Shown here piece after piece: positions 1 to 5,918 of a stretch of DNA of 11,638 bases (its first letter is position 1; every line of letters begins with the position of its first letter). Source of the stretch: Lachnoclostridium sp. UBA3320 (GTDB lineage: Bacteria > Bacillota > Clostridia > Lachnospirales > Lachnospiraceae); NCBI GenBank assembly GCA_002361175.1, contig DESG01000055.1, positions 505 through 12,142 on the forward strand, read 5' to 3'. Made by a program: the position numbers and the translations under genes. The notes beneath the pieces are model-generated. The model was given only the letters and a program-made list of their open reading frames with translations. It searched no databases and was not told where the DNA came from.

Positions 1-239
1 AGAAAAGAAGTCAAGCCTCTTACACGATAAAGGGATTCCGCTTATTTGATAAAGTAAAGTATAAGAAAGAGATAGGATTTATTTTTGGAAGAAGAAGCAG
101 TGGTTATTTTGATTTACGCAAGCTAAACGGAGAGGTTATTCATAGAAGTGCTTCTTACAAGAAAATACGATTATTAGAAACAAGAAAAACATTTTTAATA
201 GAGAGGAGAATGCAAGACGCAAGGATTGCTACTACATGA
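1..239 (+). CDS. iscB: IscB-family RNA-guided HNH endonuclease, C-terminal 78 codons (5' end outside window)
   Basis: Frame 3 is open from the window edge to a TGA at 237-239 and encodes 78 residues. Short hallmark blocks are visible: KGFRLFDKVKY, then FGRRSSGYFDLR, then SYKKIRLLETRKT and a terminal LIERR stretch. This order matches the C-terminal domain of IscB (RRXRR/HNH) proteins of IS200/IS605-type elements, the family ancestral to Cas9, which use an omega-RNA to guide DNA nicking or cleavage. In IscB this C-terminal part is known to contact the target-adjacent motif. The RuvC, bridge-helix and HNH domains, and the omega-RNA that IscB encodes upstream of its own gene, would all lie left of position 1, so integrity cannot be judged. 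The call rests on remembered family patterns. A related HNH protein of the same superfamily is the main alternative. Confidence 0.82.
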   Translation, partial: KRSQASYTIKGFRLFDKVKYKKEIGFIFGRRSSGYFDLRKLNGEVIHRSASYKKIRLLETRKTFLIERRMQDARIATT

Positions 240-249
240 CGCAATTCCT

Positions 250-271
250 CCCACCGCCTAAAGGCAGTGGG
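250..271 (+). repeat. Right-end subterminal hairpin of the IscB element
   Basis: The arms are CCCAC (250-254) with GTGGG (267-271), and GCC (256-258) with GGC (263-265). One C/A mismatch (255/266) separates them, and the loop is TAAA. Imperfect subterminal hairpins like this are recognised as single-stranded DNA by TnpA transposases of IS200/IS605 elements. The position, just after the iscB stop, agrees. The T-rich sequence that follows is too interrupted for a convincing terminator. Confidence 0.6.
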
Positions 272-291
272 TTTCCTTATATTTTGGCAAA

Positions 292-1605
292 ATGCCTGCT
301 TTAAGCATAAGCTATCCAAGTATTATAGCAGGTATTGTTGTCGGTTTGCTGACAGTTTTTTTTGCTGCACGTTCTCCCGCTAAGAAAGCATCTAAAGTTT
401 CTCCTTTGGCAGCGGTATCTGGAAATGCAAATGATTTACAACCTGTAAAAAAAGCGGCGAATACCAAGTTTTTCAAGATAGACACTTCTCTTGGTATTCA
501 TCATGCCAAAGCAAGCAAAAAGAATTTTATTTTAATGATTGGCTCATTTTCAATCAGTATTATTCTTTTTCTTGCATTTTCAGTAACTATTGACTTTATG
601 AAGCACGCATTGACACCTTTACAGCCGTGGAATGCCGATATATCTGTTATCAGTCCAGAAGATACCTGCTCGGTAAAAGCTGAATTTATTAAAGAATTAC
701 AGCAAAATCCTGCCGTAAAAAATGTTTATGGACGAATGTTTGCTTACAATGTTCCCATAATAGTAAATGGTGAAAAAAAAGCTGTTGACCTTATTTCCTA
801 TGAAGATATGCAGTTTAATTGGGCAAAGGACTATGTTTTGTCTGGTAACCTACAAAGAGCACAAAATGAAAATAATACAGGACTTATCGTTTTTGAGTCA
901 CAAAACGACATTGATACAGGCGATGTCATTACCTTAAATCTAAATGGCAGCCAAACTGATATGGAGATTGTCGGTATGTTATCTGACTGCCCATTTAATA
1001 ATCGCCAAGATGTGGGCAAGCTCATTTGTTCTGAGAATGTATTTAGAAAACTGACGGGCGAAACAGATTATACTATTATTGATATACAGTTATCTCAAGA
1101 TGCCACAGAAAATGATGTAAACGAAATTCATCGCTTGGTAGGCTCACAATATACCTTTTCTGATAAGCGAATGGGTAATAGCAATACTCGTGGAGCTTAC
1201 TATTGTTTTGGGCTTTTTATTTATGGATTTTTGGTAGTGATTGCATTAATTACTCTATTTAATATTATAAATAGTATAGCTATGAGTGTGGCGGCAAGAA
1301 TGAAACAATATGGAGCTTTTCTGGCTATTGGATTAAGTAACAGGCAACTGGCTAAAATGATTGTTGCCGAAGCATCTACTTATGCAATCACAGGTATTAT
1401 CTGCGGCAGCGTTTTGGGAATAGTCTGCAACAAGATTTTATTTAATGAACTTATAACCTATAAATGGGGCGATGAATGGAGTGTTCCTTTGGTTGAGCTT
1501 GGTATCATTATTGTTGTTGTAGCCATTGCAGTAATTTTAGCAGTAAGAAATCAAACTAGAAAAATGAAAAAAATATCTATTGTTGATACAATCAGTGTAC
1601 AGTAA
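292..1605 (+). CDS. FtsX-family ABC transporter permease, C-terminal half; gene truncated by the IS insertion
   Basis: This is an integral membrane permease of the MacB/FtsX superfamily, of the two-FtsX-domain kind. Five membrane segments are visible: about residues 8-26, 78-100, 303-327, 361-383 and 399-418. The first is the last helix of an N-terminal FtsX domain, followed by the typical SPAKKASKVSPLAAVSG linker. Residues about 101-300 form an extracytoplasmic domain. The second FtsX domain carries the cytoplasmic coupling stretch MKQYGAFLAIGLSNRQL near 337-353. The first FtsX domain's early helices and its external domain are missing, so about 300-400 residues are lost. The frame stays open upstream to 262, running into the IS right end, and ATG 292 has no good ribosome binding site. 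That codon is therefore probably an internal methionine rather than a true start. No ATPase gene is in the window. The substrate is unknown; relatives export or sense peptides and antibiotics. I take it as an interrupted gene, probably non-functional. Confidence 0.8.
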   Translation: MPALSISYPSIIAGIVVGLLTVFFAARSPAKKASKVSPLAAVSGNANDLQPVKKAANTKFFKIDTSLGIHHAKASKKNFILMIGSFSISIILFLAFSVTIDFMKHALTPLQPWNADISVISPEDTCSVKAEFIKELQQNPAVKNVYGRMFAYNVPIIVNGEKKAVDLISYEDMQFNWAKDYVLSGNLQRAQNENNTGLIVFESQNDIDTGDVITLNLNGSQTDMEIVGMLSDCPFNNRQDVGKLICSENVFRKLTGETDYTIIDIQLSQDATENDVNEIHRLVGSQYTFSDKRMGNSNTRGAYYCFGLFIYGFLVVIALITLFNIINSIAMSVAARMKQYGAFLAIGLSNRQLAKMIVAEASTYAITGIICGSVLGIVCNKILFNELITYKWGDEWSVPLVELGIIIVVVAIAVILAVRNQTRKMKKISIVDTISVQ

Positions 1606-1606
1606 A

Positions 1607-1645
1607 GGACAGGCAATTTCTGAATTAGGAATTGCCTGCCCTTTT
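1607..1645 (+). terminator. Intrinsic terminator after the permease fragment
   Basis: CAGGCAATT (1610-1618) pairs perfectly with AATTGCCTG (1630-1638) across an 11-base loop. The flanking GG/CC can extend the stem past one mismatch, and CCCTTTT follows. It starts two bases after the stop codon. On the opposite strand, where the convergent glgD transcript arrives, only three Ts follow the stem, so it would be a weaker terminator there. Confidence 0.75.
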
Positions 1646-1693
1646 CCACCTATGCGGTCGAGATATGAAAAGATAATCTAAATTATTATAAAG

Positions 1694-2839
1694 TTATACA
1701 ATTTGTTTCTTTGCTATAAAAACAGGGAATGTATCTGTACCTTTTAATTCTTTACCATCTGTAATCTTTACTTTTTTATCTGTTATAATATAGTCAACAT
1801 TAGCACCCTCTCCAACTATTGTATCCTGCATAAGAATGGAGTTTTTAACCTTTGCACCCTTGCCTATCTTAACACCTCTAAAGAGAATACTATTTTCTAT
1901 CTCACCTTCGATTACACAGCCATCAGCTACCATTACATTCTTAGCAGATGCTCCTGTAATATAGCGTGTTGGGTTATCGTCACGAACTTTTGTATAAATC
2001 GGACTCTTTCCAAATAGTGCATCAAGGTTGTCATTGTCTAAAAGTTTCATGCTTTCATCGAAGTAGCTCTTAAGGCTGTCGATACGTGCAGCATAATGCT
2101 TGTATTCATAAGCATTTATATTTAATGTATTAAGCTGAGGCACTAAAACATCTCTTTCTAAGTAAATACCACCGCTGATAAATGCTTCATTAATCAGCTT
2201 TATCAGTTTCTCACGCTCAAATACATATATATTCATCGAGAAGTTCTGTATTCCTTCTTCTTTGGAATTTATGTTTATTTTCTTTACACGTGTGCCGTCT
2301 AAGTCGATAGTATAATACATAGATTTTGTAGTCTCTTCTGCTTCAAGAATGCTTTGTGGCAGTTTTTGTTTTATATATGCAACTGTCACATCTGCTTTGC
2401 TTTCAATATGTGATTCAAGAATTGCATCAAAATCAAAATTGGATGCTATATTTGCATCTGAAAGAATAACATATTTCTCTTTCTGGGATTTTAAGAAACC
2501 AGAAAGGTTTGAAATCATACTGACTTTTCCAGATGAAACTTCCATGTTTTTCTCAGCAAATGGAGGGAATATAGTAAGACCGCCATTTTTGCGTGTCAAA
2601 TCCCACTCACGGCCTGAACCTAAGTGGTCAAGCAATGAGAAATAATTTTTGCGTACCAGCACAGCAATATTGTCAATGCCACAGTTTACCATGCTTGAAA
2701 GCACAAAGTCAATTATACGATAACGGCTTGCAAAAGGAATAGACGCCATCAGTCTTTCGCTGGTAAGTTCAGGTACAAGTTCATCATAAATATTTGGGAA
2801 AATAATGCCCAGTGCATTTGTGTTGTCGGTTTTCATCAT
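1694..2839 (-). CDS. glgD: GlgD, regulatory/non-catalytic subunit of glucose-1-phosphate adenylyltransferase
   Basis: The 381-residue protein is clearly homologous to the upstream GlgC: it keeps the YRIIDF motif (about 40-45), a 'REWDLTRKNGGL' block (about 77-88) and a C-terminal hexapeptide-repeat (left-handed beta-helix) domain from about residue 290. The catalytic nucleotide loop is gone. Where GlgC has AGGQGSRL, this protein has a degenerate stretch around residues 11-20 (LGIIFPNIYD), and the pairing LTxxxAKPAVPFGGKYRIID is altered to end in PFASRYRIID. This fits GlgD of Firmicutes, which associates with GlgC and raises its activity in making ADP-glucose from ATP and glucose-1-phosphate for glycogen. 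The start overlaps the glgC stop (ATGA), implying translational coupling. An AGGA sits 12 bases upstream at 2852-2855. A second ATG directly follows, so the start could be three bases further in. Confidence 0.9.
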   Translation of the reverse strand: MMKTDNTNALGIIFPNIYDELVPELTSERLMASIPFASRYRIIDFVLSSMVNCGIDNIAVLVRKNYFSLLDHLGSGREWDLTRKNGGLTIFPPFAEKNMEVSSGKVSMISNLSGFLKSQKEKYVILSDANIASNFDFDAILESHIESKADVTVAYIKQKLPQSILEAEETTKSMYYTIDLDGTRVKKININSKEEGIQNFSMNIYVFEREKLIKLINEAFISGGIYLERDVLVPQLNTLNINAYEYKHYAARIDSLKSYFDESMKLLDNDNLDALFGKSPIYTKVRDDNPTRYITGASAKNVMVADGCVIEGEIENSILFRGVKIGKGAKVKNSILMQDTIVGEGANVDYIITDKKVKITDGKELKGTDTFPVFIAKKQIV

Positions 2840-4041
2840 TGTTTATCACCATCCTTTACATTATCACTGACCATTGCATCTGGTCCAACTACGGCATTAT
2901 CGCCAACATAAACGCTTGCACCAACTGTTGCCACTCCTTTGTTGTCACCTTCTGGCATCTGACCTATTACAGCATTATTGCCAATAATTACATTTTCTGC
3001 TATTATACAGTGCTTTACCTTAGCGCCAGCTTTAATCATAGTATTGCCCATAATAACTGCATCTTCTACTTCAGCACCTTCTTCTACTTTTACTCCTGAG
3101 AATAAAATAGAATGCTTAACACTTCCAGATATATTGCAGCCATCTGTAATCATAGAATTTTCTACATAAGCGCCTGCATTGATTTTATGCCCAGTCATGC
3201 CACTGTTGCGGCTGTAAATTTTCCAATCTTCATCAAATAAGTTAATACCACTGTGCTCTGGGTCAAGAACTTCCATATTAGCTTCCCATAGTGAAGAAAT
3301 AGTTCCTACATCTTTCCAATAACCACTGAAACGGTATGCATACATTTTCCTATTATCTCTTAACAAGTTTGGAATAATATTGTTGCCAAAATCGTTCTCA
3401 GACTGTGGGTCTTCTTCATCCTCAATAAGGTATTTTCTAAGAATGTCCCAATTAAAGATATAGATGCCCATAGATGCTAAGTTTGACTTAGGCTCTTTTG
3501 GTTTCTCCTGAAATTCTGTAATCTTGTCATTCTCATCAGCAACCATAAGCCCAAATCTTGGAGCTTCTTCCCATGGCACTTCCATAACTGCCACAGAAAA
3601 CTCTGCCTCTTTTTCCTTGTGAAAACGAAGGAAATCTTTATAATCCTGTTTACAAATCTGGTCTCCAGAAAGGATTATAACGTATTCAGGGTCATAGCGG
3701 TCTATAAATGAAATATTTTGATATATTGCATTGGCTGTGCCCTTGTACCAGTCAGAACCAGAAGCTTGCTGATAAGGAGGAAGTACATGTACACCACCAT
3801 ACAGACGGTCAAGGTCCCATGGTTGTCCATTTCCTATATACTCATTTAAAACCAGTGGCTGGTACTGTGTTAAAATACCTACCGTGTCAATTCCTGAGTT
3901 TACACAATTTGACAACGGAAAATCAATAATACGATATTTGCCGCCAAATGGAACTGCAGGTTTTGCCAGTTTTTGGGTTAATGCATAAAGACGAGAACCC
4001 TGTCCACCAGCAAGAAGCATAGCTATCATTTCTTTGCCCAT
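2836..4041 (-). CDS. glgC: GlgC, glucose-1-phosphate adenylyltransferase (ADP-glucose pyrophosphorylase), catalytic subunit
   Basis: The cytoplasmic enzyme catalyses ATP + glucose-1-phosphate to ADP-glucose + PPi, the committed step of bacterial glycogen synthesis. At 401 residues it has the usual length. Visible motifs in order: nucleotide-binding LLAGGQGSRLYALT (9-22), KPAVPFGGKYRIIDFPLSN (27-45), the WDLDRLYGG loop (75-83), SGDQ with the metal-binding Asp at 127, the sugar-phosphate FQEKP motif (177-181), and repeated hexapeptides of a left-handed beta-helix from about residue 290. The SGDQ variant replaces the commoner SGDH. A GGAG (4050-4053) lies 8 bases before the ATG, supporting this start. 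It is the first gene of a glgC-glgD operon with a 4-nt overlap; other glg genes are not in the window. Allosteric control is expected from the family but cannot be read here. Confidence 0.95.
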   Translation of the reverse strand: MGKEMIAMLLAGGQGSRLYALTQKLAKPAVPFGGKYRIIDFPLSNCVNSGIDTVGILTQYQPLVLNEYIGNGQPWDLDRLYGGVHVLPPYQQASGSDWYKGTANAIYQNISFIDRYDPEYVIILSGDQICKQDYKDFLRFHKEKEAEFSVAVMEVPWEEAPRFGLMVADENDKITEFQEKPKEPKSNLASMGIYIFNWDILRKYLIEDEEDPQSENDFGNNIIPNLLRDNRKMYAYRFSGYWKDVGTISSLWEANMEVLDPEHSGINLFDEDWKIYSRNSGMTGHKINAGAYVENSMITDGCNISGSVKHSILFSGVKVEEGAEVEDAVIMGNTMIKAGAKVKHCIIAENVIIGNNAVIGQMPEGDNKGVATVGASVYVGDNAVVGPDAMVSDNVKDGDKQ

Positions 4042-4084
4042 TTTCTTTTCTCCTTTTCTTATTTAAATTTATACTACTATTACT

Positions 4085-4113
4085 ATTGTACATTATTATG
4101 ATAAATTTGCAAA
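4085..4113 (-). promoter_or_regulatory. Predicted sigma-A-type promoter of glgCD
   Basis: Read on the minus strand: TTTGCA (4113-4108), a 17-base spacer, then TACAAT (4090-4085). The -10 matches five of six consensus bases and the -35 four of six. Transcription would start near 4078 and leave a leader of about 37 bases including the GGAG ribosome binding site. The surrounding DNA is very AT-rich, so chance matches are likely and the call is modest. Confidence 0.45.
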
Positions 4114-4129
4114 CAAAATTTGTAAATTT
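4103..4129. repeat. AT-rich inverted repeat over the glgCD -35 region
   Basis: AAATTTGCAAA (4103-4113) and TTTGTAAATTT (4119-4129) are inverted copies with a single G/T wobble, around a CAAAA centre. The left arm covers the predicted -35 box of glgC. It could be an operator, or a weak rho-independent terminator on the plus strand (TTCTAATTTTTTT follows), although no plus-strand gene feeds into it. It does not give a T-tract in the minus direction, so it is a poor hydrogenase terminator. I see no clear terminator between the hydrogenase stop and glgC. Confidence 0.35.
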
Positions 4130-4202
4130 TTCTAATTTTTTTATAAAATATTCTTATGTTTTTGTGCAAAAGGTTGATTTTACTGTTTTATAATGGCATA
4201 GA

Positions 4203-5918
4203 CTATCCCATATGGTTTGTATGAAGTAGTTTATGTGCTTTATGTGACAATGGTTTTTCAAGGTATTGTTTATACAACATTATTACAGAAGGATTTTCAT
4301 GTGAAAATCTAAGTGGATTACTTTCGTCTAAAGCATAGAGTTTCTTTCCACGCTCTCCTGCCATCTCTAATCCTTCTGTAACTGGCTGCCCGCCACCGCC
4401 TGAACAACCGCCTGGACATGCCATTATTTCAACAAAATCATACTCTGCCTCACCCGACTGAATTTTCTCTATCAGTTTCCTTGTATTGCCAAGCCCATGT
4501 ACTACAGCAGCTTTTATAGGAATACCAGCTATCTCAACGCTTGCCTCCTTGACGCCATCAAGCCCCCTCACTATTTTAAACGCATCAGGTTTTGGATTTT
4601 CTTTATTAAGTATATAGTAAGCTGTCCTTAATGCTGCTTCCATAACACCGCCTGTAGCTCCAAAAATAACACCTGCACCTGTACCCATGCCAAGTGGTGA
4701 GTCAAATTCTTCTTCCTCTAAGCTTTCAGGACAGATTAACTCAGACCTTAACATACGGTCAAATTCCCTTGTTGTTAGTACAGCATCAACATCACGTCCT
4801 GCACCTGCGTCATTAATATTTGGAAGTGCGCACTCTGCTTTCTTAGCTGTACATGGCATAATAGACACACAGAATATCTTTTCAGGGTCAACATCAAGCA
4901 CTTTTTCTGCAAAATACGTCTTTGTTACTGCACCAAACATCTGTTGTGGTGATTTTGCAGTGGACAGCTGTTTTGTCATAGCTGGATATTGTGATTTAAC
5001 AAAGCGCACCCAGCCTGGACAACATGAAGTAAACATAGGCCACTGGTAATGAGTATGGTGTGTCATGCGTTCAACAAACTCGTTAGCCTCTTCCATAATC
5101 GTAAGGTCTGCGCCAAAATTAGTATCAAATACATAGTCAACACCAAGTGCTCGTATTGCTGCTGCCATGCGTTTTTCTGTTGCCATCTCTTCTGGAAGTT
5201 TAAGACCTTCGCCCCATGCTGCACGTACAGCAGGTGCAACTTGTGCTACAACAATTTTGTCAGGGTCACTTATAGCATCCATAACCTTGCGCACATCATC
5301 TCTTTCATGGAGTGCACCCGTTGGACAGTGGGTAATGCACTGTCCGCATATAGAACAGTCTGCTTCTGTAATCGTGCGCATCTTTGATAAGCCTACACTT
5401 GTACGCTTGCCAGTATTGACAATATCCCACACATTTAAAGATTGTACTTTATCACAAATCTGCACACATCTCATACATTTAATACATTTTCCAGCGTCTC
5501 TTATAAATGGAAAACTAAGGTCCCATTCGCTTTTTTCAAAATCCTGCTTAAATGGCACATCATTAATATTCATATCTGCACAGAGTTTTTGTAGTGAACA
5601 GCTTCCATTCCTGTGACATGCTGCACACCTAAAATCATGCTGTGAAAGTATAATCTGTAAATTCATTCTACGAGCATAATGTGCTTTTGGACTACTTGTA
5701 TAAATTACCATACCTTCTTCAACTTTTGTATTACATGAGGCAACAAGAGTTTCTTTGCCTTCTATTTCTACGCAGCATATACGACATGCTCCTATCTCAT
5801 TTAAATTTTCCAAATAGCAAAGCGTAGGAATCTCAACTCCAGCAGTTAAAGCAGCTTTTAAAATAGTTGTGCCCTCTGGCACTTTTACCCTTTTATTATC
5901 TATTGTTAAATTCACCAT
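4203..5918 (-). CDS. [FeFe] hydrogenase, M3-type with full N-terminal cluster set
   Basis: This cytoplasmic enzyme reversibly makes H2 from protons and electrons. The 571 residues match the size of clostridial CpI. Domains in order: a 2Fe-2S plant-type ferredoxin domain (Cys 34, 45, 48, 62); a His-liganded 4Fe-4S cluster (His94, Cys98, 101, 107); two 4Fe-4S clusters (Cys 145, 148, 151, 155 and Cys 188, 191, 194, 198). The H-cluster domain has TSCCPGW (Cys299/300, the first being the expected proton-relay Cys), MPCTAKK (Cys356) and ACPGGCSGGGGQP (Cys501, Cys505). A small-subunit-like tail lies at about 525-565. Every ligand expected is present. The gene overlaps the upstream flavoprotein by 7 nt. 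AGGAGG (5931-5936) is 12 bases before the ATG. Pairing with a GltD-like partner recalls the class called A2 or 'glutamate synthase-linked', an inference from memory. Maturases HydEFG are not in the window. Confidence 0.95.
   Translation of the reverse strand: MVNLTIDNKRVKVPEGTTILKAALTAGVEIPTLCYLENLNEIGACRICCVEIEGKETLVASCNTKVEEGMVIYTSSPKAHYARRMNLQIILSQHDFRCAACHRNGSCSLQKLCADMNINDVPFKQDFEKSEWDLSFPFIRDAGKCIKCMRCVQICDKVQSLNVWDIVNTGKRTSVGLSKMRTITEADCSICGQCITHCPTGALHERDDVRKVMDAISDPDKIVVAQVAPAVRAAWGEGLKLPEEMATEKRMAAAIRALGVDYVFDTNFGADLTIMEEANEFVERMTHHTHYQWPMFTSCCPGWVRFVKSQYPAMTKQLSTAKSPQQMFGAVTKTYFAEKVLDVDPEKIFCVSIMPCTAKKAECALPNINDAGAGRDVDAVLTTREFDRMLRSELICPESLEEEEFDSPLGMGTGAGVIFGATGGVMEAALRTAYYILNKENPKPDAFKIVRGLDGVKEASVEIAGIPIKAAVVHGLGNTRKLIEKIQSGEAEYDFVEIMACPGGCSGGGGQPVTEGLEMAGERGKKLYALDESNPLRFSHENPSVIMLYKQYLEKPLSHKAHKLLHTNHMG

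Larger units (their letters stand above)
1..280 (+). mobile_element. Right end of an IscB-carrying IS200/IS605-superfamily insertion sequence
   Basis: The segment holds the 3' end of iscB and, 10 bases after its stop, a compact imperfect hairpin followed by a short T-rich stretch, the usual layout of the right end of these elements. Immediately beyond it the sequence becomes the interior of an FtsX permease gene. The element/host junction must therefore lie between the hairpin (ends 271) and about 285. These elements move as single strands through TnpA and leave no target duplication, so the exact boundary cannot be read without an empty site. No tnpA is visible here. It may be further left, or the element may be mobilised in trans. 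Confidence 0.7.

Noticed and set aside
250..280. Right-end hairpin as an intrinsic terminator for iscB
   Set aside because: The run after the stem is GTTTCCTTAT, interrupted by cytosines, and the position fits a transposition end better.
292..294. ATG 292 as the true start of a short permease
   Set aside because: It has no ribosome binding site, the frame runs on upstream into the IS end, and the first residues correspond to the middle of a two-domain permease.
5049..5616. Plus-strand open frames opposite the hydrogenase
   Set aside because: They are antisense to conserved cluster-binding regions, are Cys/Ser-rich by mirror coding, and have no convincing ribosome binding sites.
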